Source: Diaporthe sp. PMI_573 (taxonomy: Eukaryota > Ascomycota > Sordariomycetes > Diaporthales > Diaporthaceae). Taken from it: a stretch of 64,000 nt of DNA. Positions 29,880-40,687 of the stretch are shown piece by piece (within the stretch, counting starts at the first letter, position 1; the number at the start of each line of letters is the position of its first letter). A model generated the notes under the pieces. It was not told where the DNA came from, ran no database searches, and saw only the letters and a program-made list of their open reading frames with translations. The position numbers were made by a program, and so were the translations under genes. Location: contig JAJTUP010000140.1 of the NCBI GenBank assembly GCA_021399435.1, positions 39,448-103,447 on the forward strand. Direction: 5' to 3'.

Positions 29880-31086
29880 GCTGAGATATCTGCTTACCTA
29901 GCCTCTCTCATGGTAGCCTCTATCAGCAGAGATATGCGGGACCTAGTAATGGATCATGCTCCTGGTTCAGACACCTTTCAGAAGCACTATCTCAACCGGA
30001 ATATCCACGCGGATCTCTGGTACGTGTTCCTATATAGTCTTCACTGCGATTAATTTGCTGCATCTTAAATACTTGAGTTTGCAAAATACGACCCTGACAT
30101 GGGACAGGGCGATTCACCGAGACCAGCAGCCTCAGCAAGAGCTGCCCCACCAAGCCGTCAGTCACGGACACTCGGCCAGCAATCGTCGGCCGACCGCTCT
30201 GACGCAGGCCCAGGTCGAGTATGTTACAGACTTATCTTAATTCAACTCATGGCCTGGAATGACAGGTCTAACACATTGCAGGAATCTCAAACTCCATCCC
30301 AAGTTCCAATTCTACACGAAGCAGCTCCGCTCCCCACGGACCCCGGAGAAGAACAACCAGATCTTCCTGAAGCGGAAGTCTCTTCTTGCCCGGCTGAGGA
30401 AGGAAGAGCTCAGGAAAGTGCGGGCAGAACGGAGCACCAAGCAAAGCCTGGAAGATATTGAGCGTCAGGTCCGAGGCGAGGATATCACTCTGGCTGACAC
30501 TGCTGCTTCAACCGACCACTTGACTCCGGCCCAGCAGAAGATGTTTGATGCCTTGAGGGCGCCACTTGTTAAAAGCCATGACGCACAGATGCAGCGGCGA
30601 TCAGCAGCAATCAAGAGCCTGATGGCATATTGCCTAGAGGAGGAGCGATGCATCGTCAAGGTTGTTCCAGATGCACAGCGTCCGCCCGAACTGGCATTAC
30701 AGTAAAGTCCTCCAAACCAACTAGAGATGATCAAGCGATCAACATTGACCAGTTTCACTGGCGGTATTCGCAGATGCTTCCTTTGCGTTGCCAAAGCAGA
30801 GACCCTGGGCGTTGAACACCCTCGATTCGACGAGCTCTGCCACCCGTTCTGCCGCAGTGGTGCACTGGCCAGACATTTCATTACTGCGCATTTAGATGCT
30901 GTTGGGGCGGATGACGGTACCGAATGCCCGGCTTGCAAGGTCACATTGATCCACAGACAGCATCTTCAGAATCATACGGAAGTTGTCAATGGTATTAAAA
31001 CGGATATCAAATTCAAGAGACCGGCAACAAGGCTCGTATATGCGAACATCTGTCTAGCTTGTTTTGAATTAGGTAGCAAGTTCTAG
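29880..31086 (+). pseudogene. DUF3435 (FluG-like/tyrosine-recombinase-type) protein, 5'-truncated with a nonsense codon
   Basis: Three exons: about 29880-30019, 30108-30218 and 30282-31086, with introns of 88 and 63 bp that keep phase. The first exon holds RDMRDLVMDHAPGSDTFQKHYLNRN, the His and Tyr region typical of DUF3435 proteins. Next come AIHRDQQPQQ..HQAVSHGHS and KLHPKFQFYTKQL...RLRKEELRKVRAERSTKQSLEDIERQVRGED, also typical of this family. The C-terminus has a zinc-finger-like part (GALARHFITAHLD...ECPACKVTLIHRQHLQNH). The frame carries one TAA (30703-30705) in ELALQ*SPPNQLEMIKR, and the N-terminal half is absent. DUF3435 includes the captain recombinases of Starship elements, but this subtype is widespread and the fragment alone does not show a Starship. 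Confidence 0.75.
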
Positions 31087-32203
31087 TGACATCACAATTT
31101 CACATGTTTATCAGGTTCATTGCCAAGACTCTCCAACTAATCGGGCAACCACTCTGTGCTAGTCCCAGAATACGCTGGGAAAACCATGCGAGAGAAATTT
31201 CTGCTGGCCAGATGGGGGGCTCCTGGCTTTGCTGACATGCACTTCTACAAAGTGGAGAGCAGTTTGGGGGTCGGTACAGTACTATACCATCCGGCCCCTT
31301 TTTCAAAATTCAATTCAGAATCAGTAATTAAGGAATGAAACATTATAGCAAGACCTTGTTTCATTTGCATCAACGTATGGTCGCCCCCCCTCCCCCGTTT
31401 ATAAAAAAGAATAAAAAGAAATAAGAAAGTCGGAACTAAACGTTAATTATAGAATGCGGGGTATTCGCGTACCCTAAATCGGATGCCACGTACCTTTTTC
31501 TGACTAATCGTGCTGGCCCCTGTGCCTGAATTAAAAAACACTATGGGTTCGCCATACAAATAATTAACGTGATTACACCGACTAACATGCCGCTGCATGC
31601 CACTATTCCCATACACTTAAGTGCACTAAATAAGCACTATTAGACCCAAGTGTTGGCAAACGTTGCCCACGATGTCTATGATGCCCATGTCGTTGCCTAT
31701 GTGACCCTGCTAGTCAAATAGTAAGTTAATAAAGCCGGGCATTACGGCGACGATCTCGTCTTGCGTTTTCTTGGCGCCCTTGGCGCCATCGCCGCTCTCG
31801 CCGCCGCTACCGTTGTTGCCATTGATATCGCTAGCCGTTAGGTCTATGTATGGCAGCTGGTTGATAGTTTTCCGTGCCTCTGTCTGCTGCCTCTTAGCCG
31901 CTGACTATTTGCAGTCGGCTTTAATTGTTGTGGCGTTGCTTTTTGTAGCGATTATAGGGCGCTGTGTACCTCGGCTGTACACTAATATCTTTCTGTTGGG
32001 CTTTCACGATGCCTGGGTTGTCGGCAAGGGGGAACTTGCCGGTGTCGACAAAGCCGTTAAAGGTCACAAAGGGCGGTGTAACAGGGAATCGGGAAGGCAG
32101 GTTAGCACAGAGCCGCTCAGATATACTGTGAATAGGTGAGTTATTAGCTCAGTAATACAGGGAGACTGGTGAGCATAGATCCGCAAAGAACGACCACTCA
32201 CAG
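31087..32203. other. Intergenic, no supported gene
   Basis: A plus-strand frame at 31771-32139 is hydrophobic but has no domain, and nearby base composition explains it. No terminal repeats for the adjacent hAT remnant were found. Confidence 0.4.
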
Positions 32204-33796
32204 CCGTCAATTGTCGACTTCAACAGCATATCAACCGTTGTATTCAAACGCCGATTTGACGACTTCAAGGAGCTTCTTATTCGATGGATCGTCTACTGTC
32301 ACATCGCCTTCTTCCAAATCGAGAACCTCTACTTCCGCGACCTCCTCTTCTATGTATTTCCAGGCCTAACAACGCTCCTACCAAAGGCGAGCCTTGTGAT
32401 TCGCAAATGGATTATAGAGGCATTTGAGGCGCGCAAGGAGAGGCTGCGTGAAGAAATGCAAGCGGCACACAGCAATATATCGATATCGTTCGATTTATGG
32501 ACATCGCCGAACTACCAGGCCACCCTGGGATGTGTCGCGCACTTTGTCAGCAGAAATGGTAAGAGACGAACGGCGGTGCTGGCTCTTCACGAATTGGTTG
32601 GCGAACATTCGGGAGAAAACATGGCAGATGTCCTCCTACACATATTTGGCGACTACGGGATCAGCGGCAGAATCGGTTATTTCATGGCTGACAACGCGAC
32701 TTCGAATGATGCCTGTATTGACCTGGTCCTCCAAGCTCTTTATCCGAACATGAGCAAGAAACATCGCCTACGACGACGCCTTCGGTATTTCGGCCATATC
32801 GTCAACCTTTGCGCCCAGACCTTTATTATGGGAAAGGATGCTGAGAAGACCTGCAAGGATCTGGAATCGGCGTATCGAGAAGGAGACTTAACACGGATTG
32901 GCGAGCTGTGGAAGCGACGTGGTGCAATTGGAAGGCTCCACAATATCGTACGGTATATTAGAGCGAGTCCTCAACGCCGCCAATTCTTCAGATCAATCGA
33001 AATAGGCGGTGAACTGGCTGCATTCGATGGATTAGAGGTAAGGCCCTTATTCCGCGCCGCATTTTAATGCAACAGCACCGTATATTCCCACTTCAGAGAC
33101 TGATATTCGAGTGTCATGCAGCTTGTTCAAAGCCAGTCGACGCGCTGGAATTCTTATTTTCTATCTATTGGATGCGCCCTTAACGTCAAAGAACGCATCC
33201 AGCTCTTCTGCGATCAGTATGAGCCTCAACTGGGTGACATGGGCGTCCTGGATAACCGGCTTACACCGCGGCAATGGGACGAACTCGGACACCTCCATGA
33301 CCAACTCGAGACATTCTACGAAGCCACAATCATGAACGAAGGGAGGCAGTGGACTCTTGCGGATCATTTTCAATCGTTGGATTGGCTAATTGATGAAATC
33401 CAACTTGCTCGGCAAAAATTTGAACAACTTGCTGACGATGCCCTCCGCAAGCGTGGCCCGAATCAGCAGGATACCCAAAGCGAAGTCGATGACTATAATT
33501 GGCTTGCTGCGGCAGCAGAAGTTGCCTGGAAGAAATGCGAGAAGTACTACAACAAGGCCGATGATTCGCCCGCCTACTACGCCGCTATATCGTTGAATCC
33601 AACCCTCAAAAATCAGTGGTATCATCAGGTTTGGAATGAGAGCGATGATAAGCTCATGCAAGGCACCGGCAGCCGAGCCAAATACCTAGTCTTGTGTACT
33701 TGGGTGGCTGCAATGCACTTAGAAGATGGACGTGCAAGACGAAACTCTTTTGAAAATATTTCTTTGAGGCTACAGACTTGTATAGAATTCCATTGA
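32204..33796 (+). pseudogene. hAT transposase remnant, both ends missing
   Basis: Exon 1 (about 32204-33037, preceded by an acceptor-like CACTCACAG) reads FKELLIRWIVYCHIAFFQIEN, then the catalytic core ISFDLWTSPNYQATLG (first Asp) and GYFMADNATSNDACI (second Asp), then LWKRRGAIGRLHNIV. An 84-bp intron (33038-33121, GTAAGG...ATGCAG) keeps phase. Exon 2 reads STRWNSYFLSIGCALN...YAAISLNPTLKNQWY. The C-terminal dimerisation region with the catalytic Glu is missing; the frame changes to unrelated sequence and stops at 33796. The N-terminal BED finger is also missing. No terminal repeats were seen, so this copy is immobile. Confidence 0.8.
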
Positions 33797-34095
33797 TTCT
33801 GTCAAAAGCCATTTGCAGGGTCCCATGCCCGCTTCATGCGACCAAGAAATCAAACAGACAAAGCTCAGGGTATCTCTAATAGTGCTCCAAAAACCCAGGT
33901 CAGTCTTTCAGAAAGCCTCTAAAAGCAAGTCCAGATTTGTGGCCAGAACCCAGACCTTGAATCATGCCGGCACACACCTCCTTCTCAAACCTAGTGCACC
34001 CAAGACGCCGAGGTACAATGCCCCAGAATCGTTCAATTTCATGGCAGAGCGTCCCAATACAGCAAACATGATAATCAAACCTCTCGTGCAGGCCA

Positions 34096-36171
34096 TCAAG
34101 GGTGAACGTAGCCATTGCCATAGCCGTTCACGCCATTCCGGCCCTCAATTCTTGCCCGCTTCTCGTGATGGCCAGAGAATTTCTCCTCCGAACCCAGTCC
34201 TCGTTTGGGTGCCTTGGCGATGTCGTCACAGACGGACTGCATCCTCATTGACAGGTTCTTGCGTTGCTCCCCATCCTCTTGGATGAGTCTCTCGACATCT
34301 GACAGCCTCTCCTGGAAGTGCCGTATTTCAGGCACGAGCTGGGCGGGCTGGAGTTTACTGAGCTGCTCCAGGATGGCATGCGCCATTTGGGTAGTGTTCA
34401 TGTTGTTCCACTGGCTACTCAGGCTTTCAACCATCGTTTCCAGCGCTCCATAACGCGTGTCTGCCTGGCTTCCGAGATTGGTAATGCTGTCTTGCCAAGC
34501 AGCCATGCCTTTCTGTATCTCGGCCACAGTGGCCTGCAAAGCATCGAGCTTCGAGTCGATGGCGGCGGTCTTCGACTCAACTTCCGTCAAGCGAGATCCT
34601 GCGGATGCCACGCCAGATGCAACAGCTTCCAGGTCCGAGACGAGGCTTGTGCTGGGGTGGGGCGTCGACGCCGCCGCCATAGAGCTGGCCGGCGCCACGG
34701 CAACGTTACTCGTGGCCGACTCGGTATCCTGCAGGCTTTTGACAGAGTCCTGTAAGCTTTTGATAGCATCCTGCAGACTTTTGATTTGCTTTGTTTGTTC
34801 ATCCATTTTTGTCCCACAAAACTTGAGAACCCTATCAGACCATGCCTTGAAACTCGCGGGGAGATCCGCAGGCATCTTCTCAGAGAGCCTCGCAAGAGAT
34901 TCGGCCACAGATCGCTTGAAATCTTCAATGACCAGATCCTGAGCCACGACTCTGCTGTTCAGCGCAGTATAGTCCGTCATTGCGTCTTCGAGACCCTCGA
35001 CGTCGATATTTGCCAGTAGAGCCTCGTGCTTCTTCACACCGGTGTCCAGGGTCGCAATCCGTTCAGTTTGGCTAGTTAATGTGTTCCCCAGAGTCTCAAT
35101 TTCTCGACTCAGTTCCCCACACCTCTGTCCTAGAGCCGCCATTTCCTGTAGCGAAGTCTCGTCCTGAACTGCGTCCGGCTTGTTCTGCTCCGCCTTGGTC
35201 AACTCAAGTTTCATGTCCTCCACGAGTTTGCTGAGCTCGGCCCTGAGCTCGCCCATCTGTTTGTTGGCGTATTCCCGCAATGACTCTGCCGGCTCAACCA
35301 TGCTGATGCGCTGGGTCAGGCTTGTGACCTCTGATTCCAAAGAAGTCACCTGCGCCCGCAGCTGTTCGTTCTCTTTCTCCGAATCTGCACGCAGTGTGTC
35401 CTTTTCCCTGTGCCTGGCCAATTCGGAGGCCTGTTTCTCTTGGGTTTCCTTCAGGGAAGCAAGCTGCTTCTCGCATGACTCCTCGAAGTCGGCCTGTCGC
35501 TGCTCCAGCTTCTTGAGTCGTTCGTCTTGCGCGGGTTGCGGTGATGCGGTGACTAGACCCAGCTCTCCTTTGCAGCTCTCCAAGATCTGGCGGATCTTGA
35601 TTTCGTCGATAGGAAAAGTCCTCACGAGCGTCTGGGCGTACTTGTCAAAAGCGACAGCCACCTTTTGGGCCACGACGGCGAGATCCTTGTCGATGGCTGC
35701 TAGAGTCTGTTTGTGGTGGTTCTGGCTCCCCTGGAAGAGATCATGTACGGCCGGGAACTGGACGGGTTTCGAGATCTGACACTCGTAGTCTTGTTTCCTC
35801 TTGTGATACGCCTTGAGCTCAGCGTCCCTCTTGAGAGAGAGCTGGGTCTTCTGGGTCATCAAGTCGGTGACATGATGTAGCACCTTTGACAGCTCGGCCG
35901 AGGCCCTGTCCGGGTCCATCTTGGGCGCCAGGCTTTGTGATGTGTGAGTGGCGCGGGCCATGTCCGGATCGCGGTCGCGGTCGTGCCTCCGGTCGCGTTC
36001 GCGGGGTTCGCGGTCGTGGTAGCGGTCTCGATCACGTTCTCGGTCACGGTCCTTCGCATAGTCCCCCGAGGCAGAGCGAGGAGGGACTCGTCTAGTGAAC
36101 CGGTCGCGGGAGCGGGAACGGTTTCGGCGGTAGGTGGCAAACGGGACGTTGAAGTCCCGTGAAGAAGACAT
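34096..36171 (-). CDS. RS/RD-rich N-terminus plus long coiled coil, 691 aa
   Basis: The first ATG is at 36171 (MSSSRDFNVPFATYRRNRSR). The N-terminus is an Arg/Asp/Ser-rich dipeptide region (RDRDRERDRDRYHDREPRERD) of the kind found in RNA-processing or nuclear proteins. From about residue 90 the protein is almost all charged helix with heptad spacing, e.g. DERLKKLEQRQADFEESCEKQLA and a tandem IKSLQDAIKSLQDSVKSLQD. It ends in a basic HHEKRARIEGRNG. No introns are needed and no stops occur across 2.1 kb, so this is very likely an expressed host gene. I cannot place it in a named family. Nuclear scaffold or RNA-related function is only suggested by composition. Confidence 0.75.
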   Translation of the reverse strand: MSSSRDFNVPFATYRRNRSRSRDRFTRRVPPRSASGDYAKDRDRERDRDRYHDREPRERDRRHDRDRDPDMARATHTSQSLAPKMDPDRASAELSKVLHHVTDLMTQKTQLSLKRDAELKAYHKRKQDYECQISKPVQFPAVHDLFQGSQNHHKQTLAAIDKDLAVVAQKVAVAFDKYAQTLVRTFPIDEIKIRQILESCKGELGLVTASPQPAQDERLKKLEQRQADFEESCEKQLASLKETQEKQASELARHREKDTLRADSEKENEQLRAQVTSLESEVTSLTQRISMVEPAESLREYANKQMGELRAELSKLVEDMKLELTKAEQNKPDAVQDETSLQEMAALGQRCGELSREIETLGNTLTSQTERIATLDTGVKKHEALLANIDVEGLEDAMTDYTALNSRVVAQDLVIEDFKRSVAESLARLSEKMPADLPASFKAWSDRVLKFCGTKMDEQTKQIKSLQDAIKSLQDSVKSLQDTESATSNVAVAPASSMAAASTPHPSTSLVSDLEAVASGVASAGSRLTEVESKTAAIDSKLDALQATVAEIQKGMAAWQDSITNLGSQADTRYGALETMVESLSSQWNNMNTTQMAHAILEQLSKLQPAQLVPEIRHFQERLSDVERLIQEDGEQRKNLSMRMQSVCDDIAKAPKRGLGSEEKFSGHHEKRARIEGRNGVNGYGNGYVHP

Positions 36172-36375
36172 GCCGAGGCGGGGTGTGCGGTGCGGTATGG
36201 GCACCTGCTCAGATAGCTAGACAGTTCGGAGACATATGTCGTCAAGGAGGTAAGGTTTGGAAAGAGCAGGTGCTCTACTCCAATTGAGGAGGGGCTAGAT
36301 CAAAAGCTACCTAGGTACGTGGTATGTATGAATGGGGATTGCGTACTTGCCCGGGCACACGTACATGTGTAGGTA

Positions 36376-38427
36376 CCGTATCAATTGAGAAAATTCATCT
36401 TTGCGCTAGGCCAGTAGCGGCATAGCGGTCAGCCGCTGACCAGGGCCTCCATCGGGGGTCTCACCCAAATTTGCAGTGCACCGAAACAACTGCATTCGGC
36501 CAACATAAAAGACGCTCGGTTGGGCGAAGTACAATTAGGAGGAGAAGTCCTCATAAGGCCACTACTATACACTCCTGGATCGCCTCGACTTCATCCTGGG
36601 CAATATACTCCTCTCGATCGTCTAGACTGGTAACGGGCACCTCCTCGAAGAGCTTGACTTCGTCGACTACGGCCTCAGCTGTTTCCCAGCCAGAATAGTC
36701 ATACTGCGTGAAGTCGAATCCTTTGATCCGTAGACAATGTCTTTCATCGAGATCAGGCCGTACAGATATTCCAGTATGAATAAAGGCGTTACGGACGATA
36801 TCAGCCTTCTCCTCTAGTCGTGTCATAGCTTTATCGACTACCCAAGTGGTCATTATCCTCCGCTCTGAGGTAGTCCAGGTGAAATCGTGATTCCCGGCCC
36901 TCCTCTCATCGATCTCCTTCTGAGCGATATATTCGTCTGTGAACTCCTGAAGCCACGGCTTGGGGGGCCCGTTCACAGCAGTATCGCACGGCTGAAGAAG
37001 ACTGGTGCATCCTGACGGGATCAGGGCAGTGAAAACGTTCAGTTTCTTCAGCTTTTCCTTGATACCAGGAGTAACATGAAAGGAGGCGACATCCATGACG
37101 AGTAATAGTTCTCCTTGTGCCTTAGCAATAAGCTGGAGTTCCTGATCGATCCACTTCTCCATTAATTCTTCGTTGTTGTAAGCCGTGGAGTTGTATTCGA
37201 CTGTGACGTTAGGGGAGTATTGATGACTCTCCTGCTTATAGATGCGCGCTGTAGGGCCATTGGCACCCTTGAAAATGATCTTCGGCTTGAGGCGTTGTTT
37301 TCCATCCGCAAAGAGGTAGAGGATAAGTGTTACTTGACGTTTATCCCAACTACTTTTCTCAGCCTTTGCCTGGACTGATTTTGCACCCTTATGCTCGTAC
37401 GTACGGCCAGAGTTGAACTCGAAAGGAACAGGCGTCTCATCGAAATTGAGGATATCGGCCTTACGGAAACGAGAAGTCTCTGGCGAGTGGACTATGTTCC
37501 GTATCGTAGGCCGTAATGGCTCTGGAGCCTTTATTAGGGAATTGCGTTTGATGTACCGGAGGAATCGGTTAACGACAGGGACGTACTCCTGAGGCAACTT
37601 TGTAGCCTTCTTTGTGACTCGTCGAAGCGTTATTCCATGACGACGCTTGAAGCCCGTGAACCAGCCATTGGAGAAGACGAAGACCTTCTCCGCATCAGGA
37701 TAGATCTCCTTCCAGATTTGCCTAGAATTCCGCCGGAACCAGGAAACAGTCGTTATCTTATTCTCTAAACGTGCTTTAGAGAATAACGCATATAGTCGTT
37801 CTTCTAGATCTGGCCAGCGAGGATAATAAGGCTTAGTCAACGCCGCCTCGTTGGCTAAGATTGTTGCTCGAGTCCTCCACCAAGTCTTAATCGTTGTGAG
37901 AGGAATCTTGAAGAAGCTATGCGCCTCCTCGTATGTTGGCTGTCGATATCCATCGACTGGAGCCTCATAGCCATCTCGCTGACGGGCAGAAGGGTTCCAA
38001 TCAGTGCCAACGGGTACTCGGTGATGCTGAAGGAAAAGGAGTACCTCCAAACGTTTCTTGCGGGAGAAGGAACGCTCAACGCGTTGAATCGGCTTGAAAG
38101 GAGGTGGTTTTCGTTTTTCTAGCGGGAACGGCTTCCTCCCGGGTCTTTTGGGCTGTATGGGTTGTACCACGTTGGCTGAAAGTTCACTCAGAGGAGGCAT
38201 ATTGTCATTATCGTCGTCGCCGTCGCACAACAGTAGGAATAACTTCAAAACTCTGCTCTGGACAGGAAAATGCTTGAAGAACAAAAGGGAGTCGGAAATA
38301 TCTGGGAATATGGTAGTGCAGCCTTGGCGAGGCGTTAAACCGATTTTGGCGGTGCGTTAAGCCTGTTGGAGTTAGAGGGACTGGGGAGGCCTGCTAGTGC
38401 AAAGATGAATTTTCTCAATTAATACGG
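36376..38427 (-). mobile_element. Complete pogo-like (Tc1/mariner superfamily) DNA transposon
   Basis: Inverted ends of about 33 bp start CCGTATCAATTGAGAAAATT on the left and CCGTATTAATTGAGAAAATT on the right (reverse complement), then TCATCTTTGCRCTAG. Both ends are flanked by TA (36374-36375 and 38428-38429), the target duplication of this superfamily. Length 2052 bp, with one intact transposase gene inside. It lies between two host genes and does not interrupt either. Confidence 0.9.
36551..38200 (-). CDS. Pogo-like DDE transposase, 549 aa
   Basis: ATG at 38200 (MPPLSELSANVVQPIQPKRPG). The open frame extends 28 codons further upstream but without ATG. The N-terminal half has a helix-turn-helix and CENP-B-type DNA-binding region (KRLEVLLFLQHHRV..., TYEEAHSFFKIPLTTIKTWW, then RLYALFSKARLENK and FSNGWFTGFKRRHGITLRR). 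The catalytic DDE domain follows: D in ILNFDETPVPFEF, D in LLLVMDVASFHVTP and D in SLLQPCDTAVN. All three acidic residues are present and no stop breaks the gene. Together with intact ends this predicts an autonomous element. The acidic C-terminus (EEVPVTSLDDREEYIAQDEVE) is unremarkable. Confidence 0.88.
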   Translation of the reverse strand: MPPLSELSANVVQPIQPKRPGRKPFPLEKRKPPPFKPIQRVERSFSRKKRLEVLLFLQHHRVPVGTDWNPSARQRDGYEAPVDGYRQPTYEEAHSFFKIPLTTIKTWWRTRATILANEAALTKPYYPRWPDLEERLYALFSKARLENKITTVSWFRRNSRQIWKEIYPDAEKVFVFSNGWFTGFKRRHGITLRRVTKKATKLPQEYVPVVNRFLRYIKRNSLIKAPEPLRPTIRNIVHSPETSRFRKADILNFDETPVPFEFNSGRTYEHKGAKSVQAKAEKSSWDKRQVTLILYLFADGKQRLKPKIIFKGANGPTARIYKQESHQYSPNVTVEYNSTAYNNEELMEKWIDQELQLIAKAQGELLLVMDVASFHVTPGIKEKLKKLNVFTALIPSGCTSLLQPCDTAVNGPPKPWLQEFTDEYIAQKEIDERRAGNHDFTWTTSERRIMTTWVVDKAMTRLEEKADIVRNAFIHTGISVRPDLDERHCLRIKGFDFTQYDYSGWETAEAVVDEVKLFEEVPVTSLDDREEYIAQDEVEAIQECIVVAL

Positions 38428-38429
38428 TA

Positions 38430-39019
38430 TGTACGAGTGTCTGGGTTCCCCGCCAAATTAAACACGCTTGAATTTCATGTGTTGGTGTAACTTCAGCACT
38501 CTGGCTGGCTGGCTGAATGTCCAGAAGACGGCAAGGACGCAGGGATTTCGCGCTTTGAGCAGGCGCGTAAAGTACCTTTTTTCTCCCCCCCCCCCTTGTT
38601 TCTGGTCGGTTGGCAGGTACCCACTGTGATGCTTTTCCTTAGTCTGTGCACACCTGGCTGTTGTGGGTCGGGGATGGTTGCTGCTTGACATATACTGTAC
38701 GTGCTCTGTACTAACTCAGAAACTTGGTTCACATCTACACTGTGGCAGGGTGTGCTGCAGGAGGAGGGTGGACTCCATTTGACGTTAACAGTACTCACTG
38801 TTGAGGAGGATTAGCTGGGGTGACCAACGCTTGGGATCCCTGCCCTGTACCCATCTCAACCGTACCTGCCCTCCCCGTGGCTGCAGGGCTGTTAGCCTGC
38901 AATACACCTAACGTGGTTTACCACCCAGCGAGCCATATCACCCAGCGAGCCATTTTCAGGTAAACAACCAACTTTAGCCAACCCTATCACCCACCCAGGG
39001 CAAAAGGGTCAATTGACAG
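38430..39019. other. Intergenic, no supported gene
   Basis: Contains a 10-base C run near 38585 and imperfect CACCCAGCGAGCCAT direct repeats near 38920-38955. No gene seen. Confidence 0.4.
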
Positions 39020-39277
39020 ACGTACATCTTCGAGGGCCTGTCGGTCCCTGATGATATCACGCTGCTGTGGGCGGACGACAACTGGGGGAACATCAGGCGT
39101 TCCCCGCTCGCCAACGAGACAGGCCGCGCCGGACCCCACGGCAATTCCGAAGACGAGCGACAGTTCTACAGCGAGTTAGAGTCAACGGCAAGACGCGCGG
39201 CTCGGATATTTGCGGCCTTACCATCGATTTCAACCCAGTCGCCGTCCCAAGGTGCTTGTTCGCTGTGCCAATACTGA
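39020..39277 (+). pseudogene. GH115-type glucuronidase fragment
   Basis: After an acceptor-like TTGACAG the frame reads TYIFEGLSVPDDITLLWADDNWGNIRR...ANETGRAG. This matches the strongly conserved VPDDVTLLWxDDNWGNxRR motif of GH115 enzymes, which remove glucuronic acid side groups from xylan. The family then continues with a GxxYHFDYxG segment, which is absent; the frame instead runs into SEDERQFYSELESTARRAARIF and stops at 39275-39277. Only about 40 residues are clearly GH115. It is a shard of a gene that is about 1000 residues long in the family. Confidence 0.7.
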
Positions 39278-39517
39278 ATATCTTGCCTTTCTTCTCCCGG
39301 GACTTTCAATACTTTCTGTATCTAGCGGCGGCTGTTCAAATACGCGGCCGTGTCGCTGCAGTCGCTTCTCTAGAATGAATGCAAGAACGATGTGCGTGGA
39401 TCAAACTCTGCGGGTTTGGTAGATTGACCAATGTTGAAATTAAGAGGCTTTTGTTGTTGAGCTTGATTGTCTACTTCACCATCCGTACTCTCTGTTTCCA
39501 CTAAATATTCTTTCAAT

Positions 39518-40687
39518 CTATATTGGCAGTTCCTGATTGGTACGATATATTCCAAATCCTGCGTACATCATGTGAGGCATTCTGTCTATGTCAACGTCGT
39601 CGTTCTCAACAGCGTAGACTGGACCAGTGACTGTGCGGAATTCTCTCACGATGTTGACCTCTTCATAGCACGTCGTAATGGTGAACAAATTCCGATATTT
39701 CCTCAGCTGCTTCAATGCTGTGTCGATGTCGCTACCCAATCGGAAGGTAACTTGTTCCGCAGCCTTCTCGACCTCAGGAATGTCTTTCCAGTGTCCCACC
39801 AACCGTCGAGAAACACTTGTTAAGAAAATAATAGTTAGCTGCTGGAAATGAGGGAAGAATTCCAGGATGTAATTTTCCGACTCGTAAGACTCTCGGAAGG
39901 TGAAAACAACGGCGGCTGGCCTACGAAGCTCGCGAGGCATCTTGTCGGGAACAGTTCCATTGTACCATGCCTCATAACCGAAGTACCGGGCCTGTCTTTC
40001 GTCGACTGCGATATGTTTGACTCTATTGAGACCACGTAGGTCTGTAAGCGCCTGTGGATGTTGGTCAAACTCCCATGCATGGTCGAAGCCGAGGACATCT
40101 CGATCGGAGTTCCACCAAGTTCCAGCATCATCATAGTCGTTGCCGAAAATAATGGAACCGTGTTGGAGTGCGATACTGCGAGATTCCTTGCAGATTCGCA
40201 TAACAACTGGAACCTCCAAGTAAAACATGGTGCCATCTTTGTCGAAATCCCAGTCATAGACTCTGAAGAACCACCTGCCCTTGCGACCTTTGATTTCTTT
40301 GGTGCGGTCGCGGCCATACCACGCCTGCGCCCGTAGTAATCGTTTACCCGGAAGGAGCAGCTCCCAGATGACGATACGCAGCTCGAGCGGCAGATGAAAT
40401 AACCCCCTTCGACCCTTCATATTTATATCCTGGACAGCAACATGATGGAGAATGCCGATCTCTGTATTGATACAAGGCGATCCTGGGCTGTCGAGACAGT
40501 GGTTAATATAAACCATGGTCAACTGGGGTCCGCAGCCCTTCTTGCTCGCTTTATCGTGGGAGTAGTTTGGAATCGACTTTTCCGCCTCGTCGTCGATGTA
40601 GATACTGGTCAGATTGCAGTGGTTCCCGGGGGCGGCGTCAGGACTGACTTCTGTACAGCCTACGATTGTATCGGTTACCGGAGACAT
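39518..40687 (-). CDS. 2EXR-domain protein, 389 aa
   Basis: Intact ATG-started frame. The domain starts at about residue 93: GLFHLPLELRIVIWELLLPGKRLL, the classic F.LPxELRxxIWxLxLP opening of the 2EXR family. It continues through VPVVMRICKESRSIAL and WWNSDRDVLGFD, the conserved PxxLxVCRESR and FNxxxDxLYxD-type segments. Past the domain lies LTDLRGLNRVKHIAVD, also typical. 2EXR proteins are common in ascomycetes, often in variable genome regions, and their molecular role is unknown. No introns are apparent. No regulatory sites were recognised. The gene appears functional and sits between a GH115 shard and an AT-richer gene-poor region. Confidence 0.85.
   Translation of the reverse strand: MSPVTDTIVGCTEVSPDAAPGNHCNLTSIYIDDEAEKSIPNYSHDKASKKGCGPQLTMVYINHCLDSPGSPCINTEIGILHHVAVQDINMKGRRGLFHLPLELRIVIWELLLPGKRLLRAQAWYGRDRTKEIKGRKGRWFFRVYDWDFDKDGTMFYLEVPVVMRICKESRSIALQHGSIIFGNDYDDAGTWWNSDRDVLGFDHAWEFDQHPQALTDLRGLNRVKHIAVDERQARYFGYEAWYNGTVPDKMPRELRRPAAVVFTFRESYESENYILEFFPHFQQLTIIFLTSVSRRLVGHWKDIPEVEKAAEQVTFRLGSDIDTALKQLRKYRNLFTITTCYEEVNIVREFRTVTGPVYAVENDDVDIDRMPHMMYAGFGIYRTNQELPI

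Noticed and set aside
31771..32139. 122-codon hydrophobic ORF
   Set aside because: No domain or signal context; likely chance frame in GC-rich DNA.
29880..38427. A Starship giant transposon running from the DUF3435 fragment
   Set aside because: The DUF3435 gene is truncated and nonsense-mutated, no element borders or typical cargo were seen.
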